Both the position numbers and the translations under genes were made by a program. A stretch of DNA of 46,167 nucleotides. It comes from NZWG01 sp964478995. GTDB lineage: Bacteria; Fidelibacterota; Marinisomatia; Marinisomatales; UBA1611. Shown here in pieces: positions 32,695 through 42,300 of this stretch; within the stretch, counting starts at the first letter, position 1, and every line of letters begins with the position of its first letter. Location: NCBI GenBank assembly GCA_964478995.1, contig CAYZJY010000004.1:1-46167 (forward strand), in the 5' to 3' direction. Below the pieces are notes generated by a model, which was not told the origin of the DNA, made no database searches, and saw only the letters and a program-made list of their open reading frames with translations.

Positions 32695-34298
32695 AGGTTG
32701 CACTATGCCAAATTAATACAATCCTTGGCAACTTTGACCATAATCGTGAAAAAATAATAAAGTATTACAATAATAGCATTGAATTAAATTCTGATATTGT
32801 TGTATTTCCTGAATTATCAATAACTGGTTACCCTCCACAAGACCTTCTTTTGGATGTTGAATTTCTCAATGAGAATCTTAATACATTGCATTCCATAGCT
32901 CGTATTTCTACAGTTCCTCTTATTATTGGTTATGTAAGAAAAGAAGGAAAAAATATCTATAATTCTGCAGCAGTATGTTATGATGGTGAGGTGCAGTCCT
33001 CCTATGATAAGATTCTTCTTCCTACCTATGATGTTTTTGATGAGGATCGTTATTTTACAAGTGGTTTGGAACCCAATGTTAGCATAGTACCAATTGGCAA
33101 TAAAAAACAACTAAAGGTAGGATTACAAATATGTGAGGATCTATGGGATAATGGGTATGATTGCAAGGTAAGTAAAATGCAAAAGAAATTAGGTGCAGAG
33201 ATCATCATAAATATTTCTGCTTCTCCATTTCATAAAGACCGTTTGATAAAAAGACGTTCCTTAATTCAAGAAAAGGTCAATGAGACAAAGTTGCCATTTC
33301 TTTATTGTAACATGGTTGGAGCACAAGATGAATTGATCTTTGATGGACAATCAATTGGGATATCCAAAAATGGTAATTTGATTGCTTATGGTAATCCATT
33401 TGAAGAGCAGATAATCCAAGTAGATACTGATTGCACTGATGAGATCAATATTTCCTATATATCAGCAGAAGAAAAGATGTATAAGGCATTGTGTCTTGGG
33501 GTTAAAGATTATTTTGATAAAACTGGACATGATGAGGCTGTATTAGGTCTTTCCGGAGGCATTGATAGTGCTTTGGTTGCATCAATTGCCACTGATGCAT
33601 TAGGCCCAGATAAGGTTCACGGAGTATCACTTCCATCAAAATATTCAAGTCACCATAGCCTTTCTGATGCTAAAGACCTAGCCAATTCCCTTGGTATTGA
33701 TTACATGGTGATTCCAATCCAAAAATCGGTAAATGAATTGGAATTATCTTTAAAGCCATATTTTCAGGGTAAACAGAAAAATGTTGCAGAAGAAAATATT
33801 CAGGCACGAGTAAGAGGTAACTTGTTAATGGCATTATCAAATAAGTTTGGTTGGATGGTTCTTTCCACAGGGAATAAAACAGAATTAGCATTAGGATATT
33901 GTACTTTATATGGAGATATGAGTGGAGGACTATCCGTGATATCCGATTTGAGTAAAATTGACGTATATGCGTTATCAAAGTGGATAAATACCATACACCC
34001 TGGTCGCATACCGCAGGGGACCTTGGATAAACCACCATCTGCAGAATTGGCACCAGAGCAATTAGATCCTTTCGACTATGATGTTGTAAGTCCTCTTGTA
34101 GATGCCATCATAGAGGAAGGTAAGACGATTCCCGAATTACATGGGTCTGGATTTGATGAAGATTTAGTAAATTCGATTTATAAAAAAATAAGACTAAGTG
34201 AATATAAGCGGCGTCAAGCAGCGCCTGGTCTTAGAGTATCATCAAAGGCTTTTGGCATGGGAAGGAGGTACCCATTGGTCAATCATTTTAAAAGTTAG
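32691..34298 (+). CDS. nadE: Glutamine-dependent NAD+ synthetase
   Basis: Final step of NAD biosynthesis: amidates deamido-NAD with ATP, using ammonia released from glutamine. The 535 residues fuse an N-terminal nitrilase-type glutaminase with the catalytic triad Glu41 (FPELSITGYPPQDLL), Lys107 (YDKILLPTYDVFDEDRYF) and Cys148 (GLQICEDLWD) to a C-terminal synthetase domain with the PP-loop LGLSGGIDSALVAS and a GNKTELALGYCTLYGD segment. It is coupled by ATGA to acyP. Thematically it goes with the NAD(P)HX repair gene elsewhere in the window, though the two are not linked. Confidence 0.96.
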   Translation: MKVALCQINTILGNFDHNREKIIKYYNNSIELNSDIVVFPELSITGYPPQDLLLDVEFLNENLNTLHSIARISTVPLIIGYVRKEGKNIYNSAAVCYDGEVQSSYDKILLPTYDVFDEDRYFTSGLEPNVSIVPIGNKKQLKVGLQICEDLWDNGYDCKVSKMQKKLGAEIIINISASPFHKDRLIKRRSLIQEKVNETKLPFLYCNMVGAQDELIFDGQSIGISKNGNLIAYGNPFEEQIIQVDTDCTDEINISYISAEEKMYKALCLGVKDYFDKTGHDEAVLGLSGGIDSALVASIATDALGPDKVHGVSLPSKYSSHHSLSDAKDLANSLGIDYMVIPIQKSVNELELSLKPYFQGKQKNVAEENIQARVRGNLLMALSNKFGWMVLSTGNKTELALGYCTLYGDMSGGLSVISDLSKIDVYALSKWINTIHPGRIPQGTLDKPPSAELAPEQLDPFDYDVVSPLVDAIIEEGKTIPELHGSGFDEDLVNSIYKKIRLSEYKRRQAAPGLRVSSKAFGMGRRYPLVNHFKS

Positions 34299-34305
34299 AT
34301 TAGCA

Positions 34306-34737
34306 ATGAATAGACTAGTACTAATATTTATTTTTCTTTTTTCAGCACTGTATGGACAGAATACTTTACCAGCGGATTTTTGGATTGGTAATACCCAAGA
34401 AGAAAAAATTGCATTTATTAATGGTGCCTATGGAGCTATTGCTAAAATGAAATCTCATCACAAGTCAGAGGTCCGTAAACAATACATGCATGATGATAAT
34501 TGGGTCGAGCCATACTACATTGAACGTTTTTATCAAATTGCAGATGAATATTTATCGGATGAGGTTGGATATAATTTGAAGATAATTGCAATGCACATGG
34601 ATGCCTTTTATACAAATTCAGATAATTTGAAGATACCAGTTATGGAAGCTCTAAGAGTTGTCTCCCTAATGCAGGATGGTGAAAGAAAAACGGCCAATGC
34701 ACGTTTATTACGAGCACAACAAAAACACAACAAATAA
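34306..34737 (+). CDS. Small exported protein of unknown function
   Basis: ATG 34306, 7 bases after nadE, gives 143 residues with a clear signal peptide (MNRLVLIFIFLFSALYGQ). An earlier in-frame ATG at 34198 lies inside nadE, has no signal and is rejected. The mature part is mainly helical and charged, with aromatic-rich stretches (DDNWVEPYYIERFYQIADEY), a Met/His segment (IIAMHMDAFYTNSDN) and a basic C-terminal helix ending in LLRAQQKHNK. No Cys, membrane anchor or known motif was seen. The stop TAA overlaps an ATG (34737) that opens only nine codons before a stop, just ahead of the cupin reading frame. Confidence 0.7.
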   Translation: MNRLVLIFIFLFSALYGQNTLPADFWIGNTQEEKIAFINGAYGAIAKMKSHHKSEVRKQYMHDDNWVEPYYIERFYQIADEYLSDEVGYNLKIIAMHMDAFYTNSDNLKIPVMEALRVVSLMQDGERKTANARLLRAQQKHNK

Positions 34738-34755
34738 TGATAGCAGGTAAATATT

Positions 34756-35022
34756 ATCAAGATTGAGGTAAGGAAAATAAATCAAGATGACCTTGAAAGA
34801 CTTAATGTCTTATCATGGCCTATATGGTCTTGTGAGAAATCCAAGTTTCCCTGGTATTATGAAAAAAAAGAGTCATGTTACATTATTAAAGGATATATTG
34901 AGGTTGAAACTGAAAATGAAACGATCCAAATAAAAGAACAGGATTTTGTGACATTTCCTAAAGGGCTTTCTTGTTGGTGGAATGTGAAAAAGTCTGTCAA
35001 AAAACATTATATCTTTGAATAA
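34756..35022 (+). CDS. Cupin (DUF861-type) small protein, no standard start codon
   Basis: An 88-codon reading frame encoding a single-domain cupin of the Cupin_3/DUF861 type. The core reads SWPIWSCEKSKFPWYYEKK, then SCYIIKGYIEVE, DFVTFPKGLSCWWNVKK and finally KKHYIFE. Members usually begin Met-Lys-Ile-x-Val-Arg-Lys; here the corresponding triplets are ATC-AAG-ATT-GAG-GTA-AGG, so ATC 34756 stands where ATG is expected. The whole frame from the preceding in-frame stop at 34741 has no ATG, GTG or TTG. Possible explanations are a rare ATT (34753) or ATC start behind AGCAGG, a mutated start, or a frameshift from ATG 34737, which sits in TAATG overlap with the upstream gene. Metal-binding His are not evident, so a catalytic role is uncertain. 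Confidence 0.7.
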   Translation: MKIEVRKINQDDLERLNVLSWPIWSCEKSKFPWYYEKKESCYIIKGYIEVETENETIQIKEQDFVTFPKGLSCWWNVKKSVKKHYIFE

Positions 35023-35071
35023 ATAAAATATTTTCTCTATACAAGTTGTTTAATATTGATATTTATCTCTT

Positions 35072-36874
35072 ATGAATACGAAACAAATTAGAAATTTTTG
35101 TATTATTGCCCATATTGATCATGGTAAGTCTACTCTTGCAGATAGATTGCTCGAAGAGACAAAAACATTATCAGATAAAGATATGAAAGCACAAGTTCTA
35201 GATAGCATGGATCTAGAAAGAGAAAGAGGAATAACGATTAAGAGTCATCCCATCCGCATGGAGTATGACCATTCTGATGGTGATACTTATATTCTTAATC
35301 TCATTGATACTCCAGGCCATGTGGATTTTTCTTATGAGGTATCTCGGTCTCTGGCTGCTTGCGAAGGTGCTTTGCTATTAGTTGATGCTGCGCAAGGTGT
35401 GGAGGCCCAAACTGTATCAAATACCTATCTAGCGATTGACAATGATCTGACTCTCATACCCATAATCAACAAGGTCGATCTTTCTTCAGCAATGGTAGAT
35501 GACGTTAAGTCCCAGATAATCGAATTGATTGGTTGCGAAGCAAATGATATCATAGAGGCTAGTGCAAAAAGCGGTATTGGCATACCAGAAATATTTCAAG
35601 CCATTATAGAGCGTATTGATTCGCCAATTGATAGGCATGGTGAAAGTTGTAGGGCATTGATATTTGATTCAATGTACGATAATTATAAAGGAGCCATACC
35701 TTATGTGAGAGTATTTGATGGAGTCATCAAACCTGGGGATACTGCAAAATTTTTTGCACATGATAGAGAATATGAGATCACTGAGACAGGTCACTTTATA
35801 TTAGATAAGGTTAAGACCTCTGAATTACGTTCAGGAGATGTGGGGTACGTGGTTGCAAGTATAAGGGATATGGGGCATATCGAGCCAGGTGATACGATCA
35901 CAACAAAGGAAACTGAGGCATCTGAAGCCTTACCAGGTTATAAGAAAATAAAGCCAATGGTCTTTTCAGGATTATATCCAGCTGATGCAGATGATTATGA
36001 CCAATTACGACAAGCATTAGAGAAATTACAGTTGAATGATGCTTCGTTAGAATTTCTCCCAGAGACAAGTGAGGCTCTTGGTTTTGGTTTTAGATGTGGC
36101 TTTTTAGGTTTATTGCATATGGAGATTATTCAAGAAAGGCTTGAAAGAGAGTTTGATTTAGATCTTGTTACAACTACACCCAATGTTATTTATCAGATCA
36201 ATACAAGAAGTGGTGAGGTATTAGATGTAGACACACCAGCAAAAATGCCTGGAACTGGTGATATAGACTCCATATTAGAACCCATTGTATCATCTGAAAT
36301 TCTTACTCCTAAGGAATATATTGGAAGTATTATGACTCTCTGCCAGAAAAAGAGAGGCATTTATAAGACTACGAACTATCTGTCACCTGAAAAGGCACAA
36401 TTACATTATGATCTTCCACTTGGAGAGATTATTTTTGACTTCTATGATAAGTTAAAATCAATCTCAAGTGGATATGCGTCATTTGATTATGAGTTCAAGG
36501 AATTTTCTAAGGCTAGTTTGCAGAAATTAGATATCATGATCCATGGCGAACCCGTAGATGCCCTATCTATTATTTGTCATTCAGATGATGCTTATCACAG
36601 AGGTGTTGCACTATGTAGCAAATTAAAGGAACTCATTCCTAGGCAAATGTTTGAGGTAGCCATACAAGCTGCATTAAATAATAGAATTATTGCAAGAACA
36701 ACAGTTAAGGCCTTGAAGAAAAATGTGACAGCAAAGTGTTATGGAGGAGATATTACACGAAAAAGAAAACTATGGGAAAAGCAGAAAAAAGGAAAAAAGC
36801 GGATGAAAATGATAGGCAAGGTAGAAATACCCCAAGAAGCATTGCTGGCTGTATTGCAAGTTGAAAGTGATTAA
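35072..36874 (+). CDS. lepA: Elongation factor 4 (LepA)
   Basis: Ribosome-associated GTPase linked to 30S biogenesis and back-translocation. The 600-residue length is standard. G1 AHIDHGKST, G2 region RERGITIKS, G3 DTPGHVDF, G4 INKVDL and G5 SAKSGIGI are intact. Domains II and III follow, then the LepA-specific C-terminal domain, which includes VKALKKNVTAKCYGGDITRK and the end motif KRMKMIGKVEIPQEALLAVL. No obvious Shine-Dalgarno precedes ATG 35072. The stop overlaps the CPBP gene start (TAATG). Confidence 0.97.
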   Translation: MNTKQIRNFCIIAHIDHGKSTLADRLLEETKTLSDKDMKAQVLDSMDLERERGITIKSHPIRMEYDHSDGDTYILNLIDTPGHVDFSYEVSRSLAACEGALLLVDAAQGVEAQTVSNTYLAIDNDLTLIPIINKVDLSSAMVDDVKSQIIELIGCEANDIIEASAKSGIGIPEIFQAIIERIDSPIDRHGESCRALIFDSMYDNYKGAIPYVRVFDGVIKPGDTAKFFAHDREYEITETGHFILDKVKTSELRSGDVGYVVASIRDMGHIEPGDTITTKETEASEALPGYKKIKPMVFSGLYPADADDYDQLRQALEKLQLNDASLEFLPETSEALGFGFRCGFLGLLHMEIIQERLEREFDLDLVTTTPNVIYQINTRSGEVLDVDTPAKMPGTGDIDSILEPIVSSEILTPKEYIGSIMTLCQKKRGIYKTTNYLSPEKAQLHYDLPLGEIIFDFYDKLKSISSGYASFDYEFKEFSKASLQKLDIMIHGEPVDALSIICHSDDAYHRGVALCSKLKELIPRQMFEVAIQAALNNRIIARTTVKALKKNVTAKCYGGDITRKRKLWEKQKKGKKRMKMIGKVEIPQEALLAVLQVESD

Positions 36875-37593
36875 TGTGGCTCAATAGATATTGGAATAAT
36901 ACTCGGTCACCCCTTTACAGTTTCCTATTTACTGTACCACTTTTTATTATATATGAAATAGGTATCTTGCTTTCTTCATCAAAAGATATGATCTCAATGC
37001 GCAATGGTGCTGATGCGCTTATGAGGCAAATACTCTCAACTCTTGGAATGAATGGTTTTTATTGGATGGGAGGAGTTTTTTTTATTGGTTTTATAATTGT
37101 TTACCTGTTCCAAAAACAATATTGGAATGATATTGAAATAATTGGTGAGCATTTACTTTTAATGATGTTAGAAAGTTTTATGTGGTCGATTGCTCTTTAT
37201 TATTTTATGTCAAATGTATATGTCCTTTTAATGAGCCCGAGTGGATCAATGATGATACAACAAGTAACCCTTGCGGTCGGAGCAGGCATTTATGAGGAAT
37301 TCCTATTTAGAGTTATATTGATAACTGGAATTTCAAGTATCCTTGCTTTCATTTTTCAATGGAATATTAAACTAAGAAATTGGATTGCAATGATTCTAGC
37401 CGCAGGAATTTTTTCTGCATTCCATTTTATTGGTGAATTTGGTGACTATTTTTCATTTAATATTTTCATGATTCGTTTTTTTGCAGGTATTATTTTGGGT
37501 GTTCTATATTTCTTGCGTGGATTTGGAATTACAGCATGGGCTCACTCCATTTATGATCTAATAGTAATTACAAAAATAACGATACAACAATAG
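36874..37593 (+). CDS. CPBP-family intramembrane glutamic endopeptidase-like protein
   Basis: A 239-residue inner-membrane protein with about seven hydrophobic segments and the three CAAX-protease/bacteriocin-processing motifs: YEEFLFRVIL (the EExxxR motif), FSAFHFIGEFGDYFS (His) and AWAHSIYDL (His). This family includes Rce1-like prenyl proteases and bacterial proteins of mostly unknown substrate. It is translationally coupled to lepA by TAATG. A 116-base gap without any supported feature separates it from lgt. The protease role is predicted from motif conservation only. Confidence 0.85.
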   Translation: MWLNRYWNNTRSPLYSFLFTVPLFIIYEIGILLSSSKDMISMRNGADALMRQILSTLGMNGFYWMGGVFFIGFIIVYLFQKQYWNDIEIIGEHLLLMMLESFMWSIALYYFMSNVYVLLMSPSGSMMIQQVTLAVGAGIYEEFLFRVILITGISSILAFIFQWNIKLRNWIAMILAAGIFSAFHFIGEFGDYFSFNIFMIRFFAGIILGVLYFLRGFGITAWAHSIYDLIVITKITIQQ

Positions 37594-37709
37594 AAGAATG
37601 AATTATTAATTTGGTGTGGAACTAGTGCTATGGTTTTTACGTTGAAGATTGCAGATTCGATATTGATTATTGAACAATTTGATTAAAATAAACGCATAAG
37701 GAGAGTTTA

Positions 37710-38561
37710 GTGTATCCGATCATATATGATTTTGGAGAGATTGACCTATTTGGATTTCAGTTTCATTTTGCCATCTATTCCTTTGGTTTGATGCTAGTGA
37801 TTGCGTTTTATGCCTGTTACTTTTTTTTAGACCACGATCTTAAACGAAAAGGGTTTGATGATAAATTGGCATCTGATATTATTTTCTGGTCAGCGTTGGG
37901 TGGTATAATAGGTGCAAAGGCATATCATGTAATTGAAAATTTAGACCAGATATTGGCATCTCAAAATCCAATGTCAATGATCTTTAGTGGATCTGGTCTT
38001 GTATTTTTGGGAGGCTTGATCGGTGCAGTGTCTGCTGTGACCATAATATTGAATAAAAATAAGTTACCCTGGCTTAAGTTTGCTGACCAATTGGCTCCTT
38101 TGATATTATTGGGTTATGCTATAGGGCGTATCGGGTGTTTCCTTGTTGGCGATGATTATGGTATTCCTTCAAGTCTTCCATGGGCAATGTCATTTGCAGA
38201 AGGATTACCTCCGACAACGACTAGCACTTTTACTTCTCAATTTCCATGGATAGATATTTCAGATCAGTCACCAGGATTAATTACAGTACATCCTACTCAA
38301 CTATATGAGACATTCATATGCGGTGCATTATTTTATTTTCTATGGTCAAAACGTGATAAGATCATGGTTCCCGGTAGTTTATTTTTTCAATATCTCATTT
38401 TTGCTGGATTAGAGAGATTTTTTGTTGAATTCTTACGAACAAATGAAAAGTATCTATTTGATATTTTATCAGGTGCACAGGTTTTATCTTTATTGATGGT
38501 ATGTATTGGATCATACTTTTTAGTAAACCCAATTTCTGCAGTTGAGCCTGATACTGCGTAA
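37710..38561 (+). CDS. lgt: Prolipoprotein diacylglyceryl transferase
   Basis: Transfers diacylglyceryl from phosphatidylglycerol to the lipobox Cys of prelipoproteins in the inner membrane. GTG 37710 is chosen as start because a strong AAGGAGAG site lies just upstream; it gives 283 residues with about seven membrane segments. Conserved elements are AIYSFGLML, LGGIIGAKAYHVIEN, the signature GYAIGRIGCFLVGDDYG with Arg140, and VHPTQLYE. The signature departs from the E. coli form (GRIGNFINGE) but such Cys/Asp variants occur in FCB-group enzymes. Lipoproteins in this window (LptE-like, DUF4837) are natural substrates. It overlaps the next gene by 20 bases. Confidence 0.92.
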   Translation: MYPIIYDFGEIDLFGFQFHFAIYSFGLMLVIAFYACYFFLDHDLKRKGFDDKLASDIIFWSALGGIIGAKAYHVIENLDQILASQNPMSMIFSGSGLVFLGGLIGAVSAVTIILNKNKLPWLKFADQLAPLILLGYAIGRIGCFLVGDDYGIPSSLPWAMSFAEGLPPTTTSTFTSQFPWIDISDQSPGLITVHPTQLYETFICGALFYFLWSKRDKIMVPGSLFFQYLIFAGLERFFVEFLRTNEKYLFDILSGAQVLSLLMVCIGSYFLVNPISAVEPDTA

Positions 38562-39384
38562 ATATTCATTAATATTAAATTTTTGTCTTTATTTTGTTTC
38601 AGGGCAAACTTCAAAACTTGAGATCAAAGAATATCGCCCTTTTCCTGTAGAGATTGATTTATTAGAACTTAACCCAACAAAGTTTAATTGGTCCATTGGT
38701 AATCGTTTTATACTATTGGATGAAGTGAAAAATCAATTACTGGAGATCGATCTATCTGGCGAATTGAATCTTCCTACGGGAGATGGAATAGAGAACTCTG
38801 TTTATGGCCAAATTATTTGGATGGGGATAGCACCAGAGGGAATACGAGTAGTGGACCGATTAGAAAATGAGATCCTGCATCTTGATTATAGATTGAATTC
38901 TATCCAAAAAACTTTGATTGAACCAAGATTGTACCCTGAAATGGTCACAATTAATTCTTGGGGCATAATGTATCTATACTCCCAGACATATAATGCGGTC
39001 TATTCCTTTGAGAGATCGAGAATTAATTATATTCCATTCATAGACCTATCGAAAGAACGACTTCCAAGTAATTGTTTTATTGATATGGCATCTAATGAGA
39101 ATGGCGACCTTGCCTTATTATCTTGTGAAGGGATAATCCATATATTCAGTCAAAATGGAAAATTAAAACTGTCATTCCCTTGTAATATTAAAAGTCCAAA
39201 GCACATTATTTCCCTTAGAGATGATTGGTTGGTATTGAATAATGATGGAAAGATGGAGTCGATTGAATCAAGCAAGCAGTATGCGATTCCGGCTTCAAGC
39301 ATACCTATCCTTGATGTCCAATCAATGAATAGAGCAATTGTTGTGTTGGCACAAGACCATATATTGATTATAGATGTTGAGTGA
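38542..39384 (+). CDS. Exported beta-propeller-like protein of unknown function
   Basis: A 280-residue protein starting with TTG 38542 inside lgt; no ATG or GTG is available before the signal-like segment KYSLILNFCLYFVSGQ. The mature part consists of repeated short strands in a propeller-like rhythm (NRFILLDEVKNQLLEIDLSG, then IRVVDRLENEILHLDY, NAVYSFERSRINYIPF, GDLALLSCEGIIHIFSQNG, DWLVLNNDGKMESIES, IVVLAQDHILIIDVE). This suggests a WD/NHL-type six- or seven-bladed propeller that binds a protein or carbohydrate in the periplasm. No catalytic motif was seen. It overlaps the following outer-membrane gene by 11 bases, so it is probably part of the same machine. Confidence 0.65.
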   Translation: MSLILRKYSLILNFCLYFVSGQTSKLEIKEYRPFPVEIDLLELNPTKFNWSIGNRFILLDEVKNQLLEIDLSGELNLPTGDGIENSVYGQIIWMGIAPEGIRVVDRLENEILHLDYRLNSIQKTLIEPRLYPEMVTINSWGIMYLYSQTYNAVYSFERSRINYIPFIDLSKERLPSNCFIDMASNENGDLALLSCEGIIHIFSQNGKLKLSFPCNIKSPKHIISLRDDWLVLNNDGKMESIESSKQYAIPASSIPILDVQSMNRAIVVLAQDHILIIDVE

Positions 39385-42300
39385 AAAAAGATTAATCGTC
39401 TTTCTTCTGTCTATTTCGCTTAAAACATTTGCTCAAATCTCGAGCGCAACAGATACATTGATTTATTTCAGAAATTCTAATGCTATAAAACTAGATCATC
39501 AGTTTATTATTGAATCATCAATAAAGGTTATTGGTCAAGAAGGTTTGATATCACCAATTGAAGTTAAATCCATTATTGGGGAAGTCATATTTGCAGATAA
39601 TCTTGATGATCAAACAATAGTAATCAAGTATGATTATTTGAAAAATAGACTCCCTTTATCAATTGGACCAAGATGGATGAAACTTCCAATTCTTGATTTA
39701 AAATACAGTAAGAAGGATTCTATTAAGGAGGTGAAAAATTTAGAAAAAAATAAATCGAATATCTTCTCTTCAGGTAGTTTATACAGGCAAATACAATTAT
39801 CTCAAATGGGTGGTTCTAGTTTTGTAGGGGGTCTTCAAATGCAGATAAATGGGAAGATATCTGATGAAGTGAGTATTAGTGGCATATTAACAGACCAGGA
39901 TTTCCCAATTCAGCCAGAAGGTTCAACTCGGGAACTTGATGATTTGGATAATGTCCTTATTAAGATATCGCACAGTAATTTAAATTTAGATGCTGGTGAT
40001 ATTTATTATAAACATCGTAATATAAATAGAAAACTCATTGGGTTAAATAATAACTTTAAAACAAAAGAATTTAGTGGCTCCGCTGTTTATGCTAAATCAA
40101 AAGGTGATTATAAATACTTAGAGTTAAAGGGAAGAGATGGGGATCAAGGCCCATACCAATTAATGGGAAATGATGGTAATCAAGATATAGTAATACTAGC
40201 AGGTACAGAAAAGATTTGGGTTAATGGGAAGGAATTAATTCGTGGTACAAACTATGATTACATTATTGATTATTCAACTGCAGAAGTAACCTTTACACCG
40301 CAAATTATGATCAATTTTGATTCAGATCTTGCTTTTGAATATCAATATTCTGATTATCAATATCAGAAAACCTTTATGGGTGGTAATCTAAAGAAGAAAC
40401 TAGGTGAGTCTTCCATAATTGATATAGGTCTATACAATGAAGATGACCGATATAATGAACATGATTTAGATGATGATTATTTCAATTCTCTTTCATCTGT
40501 TTCAAGTGGTTCAATTACTGTGCCCACAGTCATTATAGATGTGAACGGAGACTATGTAATTAATAATGGTATCTATGAATATGACCCATCTAAAATGAGT
40601 TCTGATTCAATTCGTTATCAGGTTGTATTTCAATATGATGCAAATGGAGAATATGAAAGAAGAATTTCAGATCAAGGAAGGATCTATTATGCATTTATTC
40701 CAAATTCTGACAGAACAAAAACGATTCAACTCTATAGTCCTTTCAGAATAATTCATGCACCTAAAGTCCATCAATTTGGTTATTTTGATTATGACTATAA
40801 GGTGAATGAACATTTTAAAATTATTGGTGATCTATCAGGCTCTATTATTGATCAAAATAAAATGAATGCAACCTCATTAACTCGAGGAACTTCCTATAAG
40901 TTTGGTATTAACATAGATTCTCTGGGCTTAGGACTAGGCAGGTTGAATCTAAATATTCATAATTGGAAAAGGGATTCAAATTACAAACCCATAGGGCGGG
41001 AAAATGAAATTATGCATACTCGTCTATGGAATTTGGATTCCTCAATTAGCAGAGGAATTAATGAGATCTCCGCTCGCTCTGATTATGTAATTGATAATTT
41101 AAGTAAATCCTATTTGGAGATAGCTCAACTAAGATATGATGGTGAAAATAATACAAGGCTCAATCTTGAGCAGAGATTGATAAACAAAAGATTTGGTCAA
41201 TCTTTTTTTAATTATCTAACTGTAAAAAATTCAATTAAGACTTTTAGTAGATCCCAGGCAAATCTTCAAATTAATATTGGCAGTTTATCACCATTTTTAG
41301 CGTACTTAAATGAAAATGACCCATCCAAGGGTAATTTCTCCAAAATTGGGTTTGGATTTGATCTTGATGAAGAAGATAGAAAAGTTACCATCGGGTTTGA
41401 TCTACGTAATGATGAGAGCATAATTAATTCTAATGAGAAATTTCAAACAAGAGATTTGGTTGGAAGTATTAAATACCAGAAAAGAAATAATAATGGGATC
41501 AATCAAAATATAATTTTCAAAAAGCGTATGAAAAATGGTGGCAATAATACTAATGATTATGATTATTCAATGTTTGACATTGATATTATAAAACATGAGT
41601 TTAGTAACCCATTGCGATGGGGTATAAAACTAAGGAAAGAACAAACGCTTGTTCAAAATCGTACAGTTGTATATGACTCAGTAGGGTTGGGAATGGGCCA
41701 ATATCGATATGACCCCGTATTTAACACGTATATTTCTGATCCGAATGGGTCATTTGTTTCTTATAGTGTTTTGAGTGGTGAAAAAATCCCAAATACAGTT
41801 ATTAGAGGGTCACAAAATATTACATTAGACATGGAAAAGTTTATAAATCTATCCAATACTGTCATAAGGTTCAATTCAAGACAAGAATTCCAAGGCCAAA
41901 ATTCTGGATTTAATCATATTTTTCAGCCAGAGATAAGCGACAGTTCTATATCACAATCGAATATTTTCAATAGATTTGAAATAAATTTTAATAACCTTAG
42001 AAGATTAATGATTTGGTTAGAAGATTCACAAAATTTCAACGGATTGGATTCTCGAGGTAATAATATTTTTTATTCCAATGAAATAGGATTTGATTTCAAC
42101 CAACCATTATCAAAAACCTTATCAATACGAAATCAAAGTGAGATTAGATCAATTAATGTAGAATCGACTGTATCTGCTCTTAGAAATCGTAATTCATATG
42201 GTTGGTGGAATGATCTAGAAATACAGATGAGATTAAATTATTCATTCGATCTTGACTTCGGTTTTTTACTAGGATCTGAAAATGGAGTGCAGAAAGAAAA

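Noticed and set aside
37594..37709. The 116-base gap before lgt as a possible small-gene location
   Set aside because: The only ATG frames are 3 and 18 codons long, with no ribosome-binding site; the AAGGAGAG near the end belongs to lgt.
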